64,000 nt of DNA from Asanoa ishikariensis (GTDB lineage: Bacteria; Actinomycetota; Actinomycetes; Mycobacteriales; Micromonosporaceae): NCBI RefSeq assembly GCF_900107455.1, contig NZ_FNQB01000001.1, forward strand, positions 1,426,001 to 1,490,000. The letters run 5' to 3'. This document shows positions 28,632 through 36,439 of this stretch, piece after piece. A program made the translations under genes and the position numbers. The notes under the pieces are model-generated. The model had not been told where the DNA came from and ran no database searches. It saw only the letters and a program-made list of their open reading frames with translations. The stretch's first letter is position 1. Every line of letters starts with the position of its first letter.

Positions 28632-29125
28632 TGGGGCTCCAGCTTCCCGGCGAGCTCACGGGACTGCTCGCGATGCTGGGCTACACCTGGCCCGAGGCCG
28701 ACGAGCAGAAGCTCTTCGAGATGGCGCAGAGCTGGGTGACGTTCGGCGGCGGGCTGCCGGCGGACCTTGCGGCCGCACACGCGTACGCACAGCAGGTCTG
28801 GACCAACAACGAAGGCCAGGCGGTGCAGGCGTTCCAGGCCGCGTGGTCGGACCCGGAGTCGTTCAGCGCCAACCTCGACGACGCGGGCGTCGCCTCGACG
28901 ATCGTCGGCGCGGCCCTGATGGCCTGCGCCGGCATCGTGCTCGCGTTGAAAATCAACGTCATCGTCCAGCTCATCATGCTGGCGATCCAGATCGCGCAGG
29001 CGATCGCCACGGCCGCGGTCACGTTCGGCGCCTCCCTGCTGGAGATACCCATCTTCAAGGAGATCACCGGGCTGATCCTCGACCAGCTCATCGATCTCGC
29101 GCTGCAAGCGGTCCTCAATGGATGA
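28631..29125 (+). CDS. CpnT-type WXG100-like domain protein (N-terminal half of a split polymorphic toxin)
   Basis: The 164-residue protein matches the WXG100-like N-terminal domain of polymorphic toxins such as mycobacterial CpnT: LPGELTGLLAMLGYTWPEADEQKLFEMAQSW, then NEGQAVQAFQAAWSDP. It ends with two hydrophobic helices (about 100-122 and 123-150: IVGAALMACAGIVLALKINVIVQLIMLAIQIAQAIATAAVTFG). In CpnT-like toxins this domain is fused to linkers and a C-terminal toxin. Here the chain stops after 164 residues and the nuclease begins in a separate overlapping gene (ATGA at 29122-29125). It may form the secretion or delivery module for the nuclease in trans. Confidence 0.75.
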   Translation: MGLQLPGELTGLLAMLGYTWPEADEQKLFEMAQSWVTFGGGLPADLAAAHAYAQQVWTNNEGQAVQAFQAAWSDPESFSANLDDAGVASTIVGAALMACAGIVLALKINVIVQLIMLAIQIAQAIATAAVTFGASLLEIPIFKEITGLILDQLIDLALQAVLNG

Positions 29126-29619
29126 TCGTGGCTAGGGCGGGCCGCGCGGGCAGCGGTGGCAGTGCCGGCCTGTTCGAGCCGGCGCTGCGCTGGATGCGCA
29201 AGAAGGTGCAGACCAGCCGGCGGCACCACCACGTCTTCCGCGGCGAGGTGCGCGGCACCGCCCCCCGTGGCCCGCAAGGCAGCGGCTGGCACCACCGGTT
29301 CATGGGCCAGGACCCGCCGGACCGCCGGGTGGTACGGGTGACCCGGCAGGGCGTCGACGGCACCTACGCGGCCGACGTGGAGATGCGCGGCGGGCCGGCC
29401 GGCGCGTGGTACCCCAAGCCCGCCGGCAGCTCGTTCTTCCCGGATAATTGGACGCCGCAGCGGGTCGACCGCGCGATCAACGACGCCTTCGACAGCGGCG
29501 GTACGATCCCCGGCACCGGCGGCCGGCGCTGGCGCGGCATGGCCGACGGCGTGCTCATCGAGGGCTCGTACCACCGCAACGGAAGGACGTGGAACTCAGG
29601 ATGGCCGATCGTGTCATGA
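29122..29619 (+). CDS. EndoU-type nuclease toxin
   Basis: The 165-residue protein carries a bacterial EndoU domain (about 33-165): HHHVFRGEV (35-43), GSGWHHRF (53-60), YPKPAGSSFFPDNWTPQRVDRAINDAF (97-123) and a C-terminal IEGSYHRNGRTWNSGWP. This matches EndoU toxins (H..F.GE, G..HH, SFFPD.W), metal-independent RNases found at the C-terminus of CDI and other polymorphic toxins. The first 30 residues are basic and contain no secretion domain. It overlaps the upstream WXG100-like gene and the downstream candidate immunity gene, both by ATGA. Either it is delivered with the upstream protein or the toxin ORF was split by mutation. Catalytic residues look intact. Confidence 0.85.
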   Translation: MIVARAGRAGSGGSAGLFEPALRWMRKKVQTSRRHHHVFRGEVRGTAPRGPQGSGWHHRFMGQDPPDRRVVRVTRQGVDGTYAADVEMRGGPAGAWYPKPAGSSFFPDNWTPQRVDRAINDAFDSGGTIPGTGGRRWRGMADGVLIEGSYHRNGRTWNSGWPIVS

Positions 29620-30026
29620 GCGGGGTGACCTTCTACCGCGACGAGTACGGCGGCCCCGCCTTCCGTCCCCGCGACGACTCGTGGAGCGCGATCGGCTCGC
29701 TGATGACCGGCGACGTGCAGAACGTCGCGACCTGGGCGCTGCGGCTGCTGGCCTACGTCGACGACGTCGCGGCCGGGCGCAGCGCCACCGAGACCTGGCA
29801 GGGCAACTCGTGGCAGGTCGAGATCAGCAAGGCCGGCGTCCACCTCCAGGACCTCCACTCCGACGACTGGACCGGCACGCACACGCTGGCCGAGACCCGC
29901 GCCGTCCTGCTCGAATACCTGCGTTTCCTGCTGCCCGGCCTCGACGAGCGGCGCGGTGAGCTGACCACCTGGGAACGCGCCGAGGGCCGCGAGCACCCCA
30001 GCCGCGCGGCCGTCGAGACCCGCTGA
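29616..30026 (+). CDS. probable immunity protein to the EndoU toxin
   Basis: The 136-residue acidic protein starts at an ATG that overlaps the toxin stop (ATGA); an alternative ATG is at 29601. The position directly after a toxin is diagnostic for immunity genes. Its order of elements (TFYRDEYGGPAF..., a helical LRLLAYVDDVAAG, ETWQGNSWQVEISKAGVHLQDLH, then a C-terminal helix TRAVLLEYLRFLLPGL) loosely recalls the YacL/UPF0231-like immunity family, but I cannot confirm that. It has no signal peptide, consistent with neutralising an RNase in the cytoplasm. Confidence 0.65.
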   Translation: MSGVTFYRDEYGGPAFRPRDDSWSAIGSLMTGDVQNVATWALRLLAYVDDVAAGRSATETWQGNSWQVEISKAGVHLQDLHSDDWTGTHTLAETRAVLLEYLRFLLPGLDERRGELTTWERAEGREHPSRAAVETR

Positions 30027-30068
30027 CGGGCGGCGGGCGGCGCGGCATCCTGGCCCACGCCGCCCGTC
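30025..30068. terminator. hairpin between convergent genes
   Basis: GACGGGCGGCG (30025-30035) pairs perfectly with CGCCGCCCGTC (30058-30068). The 22-base loop contains further GGC/GCC pairing options. It sits between the immunity gene and the convergent CE15 gene and could terminate both. Confidence 0.55.
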
Positions 30069-30081
30069 CCCGGGGTGTGGC

Positions 30082-31671
30082 CTAGCGCGCCGCGCAGGTC
30101 AGTGCGGCACCAGGGCCGTTGCCGGTGCCCTGGAAGCCGAACTCGGTCGACTGTCCTGATGCGAGTGACCCGTTGTAGGCGACGTTGGTGAAGCTGTTGC
30201 CGTTCCGGTTCGCGTTCCAGACGCTGGTGATCGCCGCTCCGGCCGGCAGGGACACCGTGACCGTCCAGCCGTTGACCGGTTGCGCTCCGGCGGTGACCCG
30301 GATCGTGGCGACGAAGCCGCCCGTCCACTGGTTGACCGCCGCCGACGCCGTGCAGCCCGCACCCGCCGGGGGAGGGGTGGTCGGTGGCGGGGAGGTCGGC
30401 GGCGGAGACGACGGTGGCGGCGTGGTCGGGCCGTCGGTCAGGGTCGGTGTCTGCCAGTCCCGCCACTCGGCCAGGTTGCCCGCCTTCCGGCTGGAGACCC
30501 GGAACGTACCGGCGGCGTTCCCGGTCCTCAGCAGGAACTTCTGGATGTGCTGCTGCAACGGGGCGCGCCATTCGGACCGCGCCGCGCAGTGGGTGCCGTC
30601 CGACACGTCGGACCAGTACGTGATGTTGTCGCCCGCGCCGAGCGCCTTGTAGACCTCCGCGCCCGCCAGCGCCGCCACGCTGCCGGAGCGGGCCGCCAGC
30701 CAGTCGATGTGCGGGTTCTCCATGATGAACAGGCCGCGCGGCGCGACCATCGCCACGACCTCGTGCGTGTCGATCGGCAGCGAGCCCGGGTTGCCGGTGA
30801 ACGCGCTGAACGCGTCGCCCAGCCAGGGCTGCTCCCCGTACGCGCTGCTGAGCGGCTGCGCACCGGACTCACCCGGAATCCCGCGCAGGATCGGCACACC
30901 CGCACTGCCCGACTCGATCGGCATCGTGAGCGCGATCCGCTGGTCGAACGCACCGACCGCGAACGCGCCCTTCCCGTACCGCGAGCACCCGGTCACGCCC
31001 ATCGCGTCGGCCCGCAGGACGCTGCCGCCGGACTGCTCGACCACGTCGATGATCCGGCTGGCCCCCCACGCCCAGGCGGCGAGCAGGCCGGTGGTGCTCG
31101 TCGCGCCGTAGATGCTGTAGAACGCGCCCTGCTTGTTGTTGCGCGGCGTGCCTTCCCGACCCACGGCGAGCGGGTCGTACGAGATGACCGCCGCACCCGC
31201 GGCCCGGATGGTGGCCGTATCAGCGCCGAACCCACCCACCACGATCACGGCCGGGAACGGCCCGCTGCCGCTGGTGGGAAGCTGGACGCCGGCCGAGAAG
31301 CTGGCGGTGCGGCCGTTGTGGGTCACGGAGACGGTGATGTTGCCGCTGGACACCGTGCCGGTGACGCCGGCCGGCTTGCCGGGCTTGTCGCCGTACACGT
31401 GGCGTTCGGCGAGCTCTTTGATCTCGGCACGGCGGCAGCGCCAGTCGGACTTCGACGAGATCCGGGTGCCGGCCACCGTCCGGAACGGATCCGGAAGCCG
31501 GGAGCTGGCGGCGGTCGATCCCGAGCCGGGCACCGGGCAGTCGGTGCCGTCGTCCTCGACCGCGGCCGCGGCCGCCAGGCCGGCTGTGCGCGTCACCGCG
31601 ACGCCGGCGACCGCCAGCACCGCGACCGACAACAGGACGAGCGCCATGCGAAGGCGAGAGCGGGTGAGCAC
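30082..31671 (-). CDS. secreted CE15 glucuronoyl methylesterase with CBM2
   Basis: The 529-residue exoenzyme is predicted to cleave ester bonds between lignin alcohols and 4-O-methyl-glucuronic acid of xylan. A signal peptide (about 1-37) is followed by the alpha/beta-hydrolase catalytic domain with the CE15 signature GCSRYGKG (nucleophile Ser230), the acid in MPIESGSAG (Glu near 254) and a His in DGTHCAARSEW. A Pro/Thr/Ser linker (about 410-430) joins a C-terminal CBM2 (CTASAAVNQWTGGFVATIRVTAGAQPVNGWTV...). The GTG at 31671 is chosen over the upstream ATG because AAGGAGAG lies about six bases before it and the signal peptide then starts normally. Together with the LPMO it suggests plant biomass use. 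Confidence 0.92.
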   Translation of the reverse strand: MLTRSRLRMALVLLSVAVLAVAGVAVTRTAGLAAAAAVEDDGTDCPVPGSGSTAASSRLPDPFRTVAGTRISSKSDWRCRRAEIKELAERHVYGDKPGKPAGVTGTVSSGNITVSVTHNGRTASFSAGVQLPTSGSGPFPAVIVVGGFGADTATIRAAGAAVISYDPLAVGREGTPRNNKQGAFYSIYGATSTTGLLAAWAWGASRIIDVVEQSGGSVLRADAMGVTGCSRYGKGAFAVGAFDQRIALTMPIESGSAGVPILRGIPGESGAQPLSSAYGEQPWLGDAFSAFTGNPGSLPIDTHEVVAMVAPRGLFIMENPHIDWLAARSGSVAALAGAEVYKALGAGDNITYWSDVSDGTHCAARSEWRAPLQQHIQKFLLRTGNAAGTFRVSSRKAGNLAEWRDWQTPTLTDGPTTPPPSSPPPTSPPPTTPPPAGAGCTASAAVNQWTGGFVATIRVTAGAQPVNGWTVTVSLPAGAAITSVWNANRNGNSFTNVAYNGSLASGQSTEFGFQGTGNGPGAALTCAAR

Positions 31672-31747
31672 TGGGCTCTCCTTCCGGGTGATCGATGAAC
31701 ATGGATGCCCAGACAGGCTCAACATTCGGTCGGCGCGGTGGGGAACG

Positions 31748-32680
31748 TCAATATGTTCCGGAAACTTTCGGCAGCCACACCTCGATGTCGGGCGTGGTCG
31801 CCCGCCGCGAGCGCAAGTGCCGGCGGAGCTTGCCGAGCGCGGGATGGGGGTTGTCGGCGCGCCAGATCAGTGACATCGGGTAGACCGGCGCCGGGTCGCG
31901 CACCGGAATGCGGCGCAGGTCCCAGCTATCCGGCCACAGATAACGCGAATGCTCTCCGACCAGGGTCGACAGCGATGCGGAGTCCGCGAGCTCGGCCAGC
32001 AGGGCCTCGTTCCCGAAGACCGGCCCGACGACGTCGATGGTGAGCCCGAACGCGGCGGCGAGCTCGACGTAGTAGTCGGCCCACTCGCTGCCAGGTGCCA
32101 TGCCGGGCATCCAGATCCGGTGCGCGGCTAGCTGGGCCGGCGTGACCGCCTCGGCGTCGGCCAGCGGGTGGCGCGGGCCGACCAGCAGCTCGTGCCGCTC
32201 GTCGAGCACCCGGGCGGTCCTGATCGCGGCCGGCAGGCGGCGCACGGTGACCGCGTGGAAGGTGGCGTCGACCGCGCCGGCCTCCACGGCGGCGATCGCG
32301 CCTTTGCCGTCGACGTCCAGGGTCACCACGTCCAGCGGGAGCTCGGGATGCGCGCGGTGGAAGTCCTGCAACAGCACGGCCGGCGCGGTCCGCCGGCTGT
32401 GGACGTCGATGCGCAGCGCCCGCCGGCCGGGTCGCACGGACGCGTCGGCCCGGTCCGCGACGCGGAGCAGCTCGCGGGCGTGGGGCAGGAAGGCCTGGCC
32501 GTCGACGGTGAGCTGGACCCCGCGCGCCGACCGGGTGAACAGCCGCACGGACAGGTCCTGCTCCAGGGCGGCGACGCGCTTGGAGACCCCCTGCTGGGTG
32601 ATCGCCAGCGCGGCGGCGGCCTCCTGGAACTGGCCGGCGTCGGCAGCGGCGACGAACGTACGCACGGCTTCGAGATCCAC
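31748..32680 (-). CDS. LysR-family transcriptional regulator
   Basis: The 310-residue protein has the LysR winged helix (1-62: LEAVRTFVAAADAGQFQEAAAALAITQQGVSKRVAALEQDLSVRLFTRSARGVQLT) and a periplasmic-binding-type effector domain (about 90-300). The neighbouring gene is a divergent MFS exporter, and the gap contains a perfect 10-bp-arm palindrome (32694-32718). The classic arrangement implies that LysR controls itself and the exporter in response to an unknown ligand. Confidence 0.92.
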   Translation of the reverse strand: MDLEAVRTFVAAADAGQFQEAAAALAITQQGVSKRVAALEQDLSVRLFTRSARGVQLTVDGQAFLPHARELLRVADRADASVRPGRRALRIDVHSRRTAPAVLLQDFHRAHPELPLDVVTLDVDGKGAIAAVEAGAVDATFHAVTVRRLPAAIRTARVLDERHELLVGPRHPLADAEAVTPAQLAAHRIWMPGMAPGSEWADYYVELAAAFGLTIDVVGPVFGNEALLAELADSASLSTLVGEHSRYLWPDSWDLRRIPVRDPAPVYPMSLIWRADNPHPALGKLRRHLRSRRATTPDIEVWLPKVSGTY

Positions 32681-32693
32681 CCCGCGACCTTAG

Positions 32694-32718
32694 AGCCACA
32701 ACCAACCGTTGTGGCTCG
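32694..32718. promoter_or_regulatory. perfect palindrome, candidate LysR operator
   Basis: GAGCCACAAC (32694-32703) and GTTGTGGCTC (32709-32718) are perfect inverted arms separated by CAACC. The site begins 14 bases from the LysR start codon and 55 bases before the MFS start, the expected place for the recognition site of a divergent LysR regulator. Confidence 0.65.
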
Positions 32719-32772
32719 CCGCCGGTGGCGTTGTTTGATGCTGGCCACCCGGCCTTGCTTGGATTCGACGCC

Positions 32773-34086
32773 ATGGCGGGACGATCTCTGAGCCGGCAGT
32801 TCCGGTTGTTGTGGGCGGCGTACGCCGTCAGTGCCTATGGCTCCGGGCTGGGCTTCGGTGCGTTGCCGCTGATCGCCCTGCTGGTGCTGGACGCCGGCCC
32901 CGCCCAGGTGTCGGCGCTGGCCGCGGTGGGTCCGGCGGTGGGCGCGCTGATCGCGGTGCCGCTCGGGCCGTGGGTGGAGTTCCGCCCGAAACGGCCGGTC
33001 ATGATCGCGATGGACCTGACCCGCTTCGCGGCGATGATGACGATCCCGGTGGCGTACGCCTTCGGGAAGCTCAGCTTTGGGCAGTTGCTGGTCGTCTCGG
33101 CCGTGGTCGCCGCAGCCAAGATCGCTTTCAGCGCGGCCAGCGGTGCCTACCTCAAGGCCCTCGTCCCGCCGGCCGACCTGCTCGTGGCGAACTCGCGGTT
33201 CGAGTCGACGACGTGGAGCTCGATCGCGGTCGGACCACCGCTCGGCGGGGCCGCGATCGGCCTGTTCGGGCCGGTGACCACCGTGGTCGCCGACGCGCTG
33301 AGCTACCTGCTCTCCGCGCTGGGGATCACGGCGCTGGGTGGCGGCCGGGAAGAGCGCACCGCGCCGCGCCGGCTCCGGGGCGGCGAGCTGCTCGACGGGT
33401 GGCGACACATCCTCCACCACCCGGGGCTGCGGTCGCTCTACCTCAACCACCTGGTCGTCGCCGGGCTGATCATGGCCACCGAGCCGCTGCTGGCCGTCCT
33501 CCTGCTCCAGGACCTGGGCTTCGCGCCCTGGCAGTACGGCCTCGCGTTCGCCGTGCCCTGCCTCGGCGGGCTCGTCGGCTCCCGCCTCGCCCGCCGGGTC
33601 GTGGCGCGCCACGGCCAACACCGGATCCTGCGTACCGTCGGCACGCTGCGCGCGGTCTGGCTGATCGGCCTCGCGTTCGTGCGGCCCGGGTTCGTCGGTC
33701 TCGTGACCGTGATCGCGGTGGAGATCGCGATCATCATCAGCATGAGCCTCTACAACCCGGTGCTCGCGACCTACCGGCTGGAGCACACCCCGGACGACCG
33801 CGTCGCGCGTACGCTCTCCGCCTGGTCGGTCAGCAGCGGCGTCGCCATCGCCGTGCTGAGCGCGCTGGGCGGCGTGCTCGCGGCCGCCACCAGCCCGCGC
33901 ACGGCCATCGCCGTGGCGGGCGTGCTGATCCTCGCGAGCCCGTTGCTGCTGCCTTCGCGTCGTCAGTCCGCGGCGAGTCCGGCCACCGTTGCCGGGAGCC
34001 CGCCCCAGGACCCGATCGGCGACAGGCTGCCGCTGGCGCCGACGGACCAGCCGAAGACCTGGCAGGACTCGGCATCCAGTGCGTAG
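32773..34086 (+). CDS. MFS efflux transporter
   Basis: The 437-residue protein has about twelve TMs with the MFS order, beginning LSRQFRLLWAAYAVSAYGSGLGFGALPLIALLVLDAGPAQVSALAAVGPAVGALIAVPLGPWVEFRPKRPVMIAMDLTRF (motif A-like GPWVEFRPKRP). It resembles the MFS_3/enterobactin-exporter-like branch (ESTTWSSIAVGPPLGGAAIGLFGP). The ATG at 32773 is chosen because 32725 (GTG) would add a non-homologous leader. The last ~40 residues (from SRRQSAASPATVAGS) are polar and encoded antisense to the end of the beta-propeller gene. Substrate unknown. Divergent LysR control is likely. Confidence 0.88.
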   Translation: MAGRSLSRQFRLLWAAYAVSAYGSGLGFGALPLIALLVLDAGPAQVSALAAVGPAVGALIAVPLGPWVEFRPKRPVMIAMDLTRFAAMMTIPVAYAFGKLSFGQLLVVSAVVAAAKIAFSAASGAYLKALVPPADLLVANSRFESTTWSSIAVGPPLGGAAIGLFGPVTTVVADALSYLLSALGITALGGGREERTAPRRLRGGELLDGWRHILHHPGLRSLYLNHLVVAGLIMATEPLLAVLLLQDLGFAPWQYGLAFAVPCLGGLVGSRLARRVVARHGQHRILRTVGTLRAVWLIGLAFVRPGFVGLVTVIAVEIAIIISMSLYNPVLATYRLEHTPDDRVARTLSAWSVSSGVAIAVLSALGGVLAAATSPRTAIAVAGVLILASPLLLPSRRQSAASPATVAGSPPQDPIGDRLPLAPTDQPKTWQDSASSA

Positions 34087-34991
34087 AGGAACCGTCCGTC
34101 GGTGGTGAGGTCCTCGTCGCGCAGCCCGGTGTGGCCCGCGATGCCGACGCCGGCGGCCGCATCGTCGAGCGTGAGGCTGCCGTCGTCACCGATGGCGTAC
34201 CGCGAGATCCCGCTGTCGGCGAAGTTTGTCGTATAGAGGAAGCGGTTGTCGTCGGACACCACAGCCCAGCAGATTTCGCTGCGCCCGTTGCCGACCGATG
34301 CCGACACCGGGGTCAGATCGCCTCCCGTGGTGGCGTACGAGGAGGTCGCCGCCTTCCCCTTGGCCGCGCCGAACGCCTCGACGACCAGGAGGGTGCCGTC
34401 GTCGGTGAACGCAAAGCCGTACGGCGTCTGCCCGGACGACGACCACGTCCGCGGGTCGCCGAGCTGACCGTCGGAGCCCACCGGGTAGCTGACGATCGCG
34501 TTGGTCGCCCGTTCGGTGACCACCAGCGCCGAGCCGTCCGGGCTGAACCCGACCTGGGCCGGGTCGGCGCCCGCCTCCAACGCCCGCGTCGACCCGGCGA
34601 TCGGCTCCAGGCCGCCGCCGGTCAGCCGGAGCCCGCACACGGACGGGTCACCGGTGTTGAGCACGTACACCAGTCCGTCATGCTCGGCCGCGCTCTTCGG
34701 CGCCGATCCGACCGCGGTCGTTCCTCTCGCCCGAGGCCCGTCGCCGTCGACCGCGAAGAGCGACACGTCGTCGCTGCCCGCGTTGGTGACGAGCAGCGCC
34801 CGCGCGTCGCCGGTCAGCGTCGTGGAACCCTGTGACGCGAGATGCGGCACGCCGTCCCCGTCCCCACCGGTCGCGATGGGACCAGGGTCCGACAGCGCAC
34901 CGTTCGGACTGGTCCGGAAGACCACCACTTGGTTGCCGTCACGCTCATTGCTCTGGACGTAGACCGCACTAGGCGCCGAATCGGTCCGCAT
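33963..34991 (-). CDS. seven-bladed beta-propeller protein, lactonase-like (YbhE/6-phosphogluconolactonase family fold)
   Basis: The 342-residue protein is made of repeated blades such as VYVQSNERDGNQVVVFRTSPNGALS, ALLVTNAGSDDVSLFAVDGDG, LVYVLNTGDPSVCGLRL, ALVVTERATNAIVSYPVGSDGQL, TLLVVEAFGAAKGKA and FLYTTNFADSGISRYAIGDDGSL. The 'xxLxVTNxxxxxVSxFxVxxdG' pattern is typical of the lactonase family. There is no signal peptide. GGGGGAG lies nine bases before the ATG. Catalytic function cannot be claimed; many relatives are only structural propellers. Its 3' end overlaps the convergent MFS gene by 124 bases. Confidence 0.8.
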   Translation of the reverse strand: MRTDSAPSAVYVQSNERDGNQVVVFRTSPNGALSDPGPIATGGDGDGVPHLASQGSTTLTGDARALLVTNAGSDDVSLFAVDGDGPRARGTTAVGSAPKSAAEHDGLVYVLNTGDPSVCGLRLTGGGLEPIAGSTRALEAGADPAQVGFSPDGSALVVTERATNAIVSYPVGSDGQLGDPRTWSSSGQTPYGFAFTDDGTLLVVEAFGAAKGKAATSSYATTGGDLTPVSASVGNGRSEICWAVVSDDNRFLYTTNFADSGISRYAIGDDGSLTLDDAAAGVGIAGHTGLRDEDLTTDGRFLYALDAESCQVFGWSVGASGSLSPIGSWGGLPATVAGLAAD

Positions 34992-35130
34992 GTCCGAATC
35001 TCCCCCGACAATCGACTAAACGACTGCCATACCCGCCCTCCGCCACCTCAATCGCCGACACGTCTCCTGCGCTAGCTGTGGCGATGATCAACTATCGTCC
35101 CTCCCGGGGGGCAACACGGGAGGAACGAGA

Positions 35131-36381
35131 ATGGTTCTGTTCAACGCGAGACGGTCGCTGGGTGTCGCAGCCGCAACGGCTCTGTCGGTCCTCGCGACAG
35201 CGGCGCCCGCGGTCGCCGCGCCGCCCGACTCGATCGAGACGCCCGTCGTCACCACGCCGGGGGTCGCCCACTGGGTCGGCACACCGATCACCTTCGAGCT
35301 CTCGCCCGGCGGGACGACCCTGCCGAAGCGCTACCGGTACGTCGTCAACGGGCGTACCCGGTCGGTCGTGGCGACGGCCGGCAGCGCGACGATCACGTTG
35401 ACGCCGGCGGGTCGCACGACGGACCTCACCGTCCAGGCGATCGGGGCCGGCGGCGTTGCCAGCCCGACCGTCCACCGCACGCTGCTCTCGCAGCTTGCCG
35501 ACCCGGCCGCGGAGCACGATCTCAACGGCGACGGCGTTGCGGACCTGTTGACTGTCGGCCACACGGACGCGCTGGCGTCCGGGCTCTGGCTCGCTGCCGG
35601 TGGCCCGAAGCGCAACGGCCGGGTGCGGGTGCCGGCCACGAACATCGGCGTCAATGGCGTTGACATCGGCAGCGGACCCGAGGCGTACGACGGCGCCCAG
35701 GCGCTGACCGGACGATTCACGGGCGACAACTTCCAGGACGTGCTGGTCTACCGCCCCGAGATCGGCGACACCTTCATCCTCGACGGCACCGGCGACGGCT
35801 CGCCCCTCGACGTCCGCAGCGGCAGCATGCACTATCTGCCGGGAGGCGTGCTGACGGACCTCAACGGCAACAACCCGAGCCAGCTCGCCAACGCGTACGA
35901 CGCTTCGGGCAACGGTCTCTACTACCCGGACCTGATCGGCATCAGCGGCGACTACCTCACCTACTACCCGAACGCCAACGGGCTCGGCAACTACTTGTTC
36001 ACCGTCCAGCTCGACACCCCGACACCCACCGGGGGCACCGACTGGCCGAACTGGACGATCGCGTCCACGGTCCTGCCCACGGGCACCGCGATGTACCTCT
36101 GGAACCGCCAGACCGGCGACCTCTACCTCTGGGAGAACCTGGCGTTCACCGACAACGGCGACATGACGGGCTCGCTCGACTTCACCGCATACCTGGTCGC
36201 CACCGGCTGGAACACCGGCACGACGCCATCGACCCTCCAGGCCACCGACATCAACACCGACGGCGTGCCGGACCTCTGGTCGGTCGCCTCGAACGGCACC
36301 GCGACCGCGTACCTCGTCAGCGACCTGTCCGCGTCTGGACCGGCGAAGATCCGCGCCAAGGCGCCGCAAATCCTCTCCTGA
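35131..36381 (+). CDS. secreted VCBS/FG-GAP repeat protein
   Basis: The 416-residue exported protein has a signal peptide (about 1-29, ending APAVAA) and an N-terminal Ig-like or fibronectin-like region (about 35-125: PVVTTPGVAHWVGTPITFELSPGG...). Repeats with Asp-rich calcium-type loops follow: HDLNGDGVADLLTVGH (about 130), GRFTGDNFQDVLVYRP, TDLNGNNPSQL and TDINTDGVPDLWSV near the end. These are FG-GAP/VCBS-like blades found in extracellular adhesion or hydrolase-associated proteins. GGAGG lies about eight bases before the ATG. No catalytic motif is seen. Confidence 0.85.
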   Translation: MVLFNARRSLGVAAATALSVLATAAPAVAAPPDSIETPVVTTPGVAHWVGTPITFELSPGGTTLPKRYRYVVNGRTRSVVATAGSATITLTPAGRTTDLTVQAIGAGGVASPTVHRTLLSQLADPAAEHDLNGDGVADLLTVGHTDALASGLWLAAGGPKRNGRVRVPATNIGVNGVDIGSGPEAYDGAQALTGRFTGDNFQDVLVYRPEIGDTFILDGTGDGSPLDVRSGSMHYLPGGVLTDLNGNNPSQLANAYDASGNGLYYPDLIGISGDYLTYYPNANGLGNYLFTVQLDTPTPTGGTDWPNWTIASTVLPTGTAMYLWNRQTGDLYLWENLAFTDNGDMTGSLDFTAYLVATGWNTGTTPSTLQATDINTDGVPDLWSVASNGTATAYLVSDLSASGPAKIRAKAPQILS

Positions 36382-36387
36382 TGCCGA

Positions 36388-36428
36388 CGAACCCACCGCG
36401 CCGGTCAGGTGCCGGCGCGGTGGGTTCG
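36388..36428. terminator. bidirectional terminator
   Basis: A perfect 17-bp stem (36388-36404 with 36412-36428) encloses the 7-base loop TCAGGTG. It lies between the stop of the VCBS-type gene and the convergent GH1 gene, and can serve both. Confidence 0.85.
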
Positions 36429-36439
36429 GTGAGCGGACG

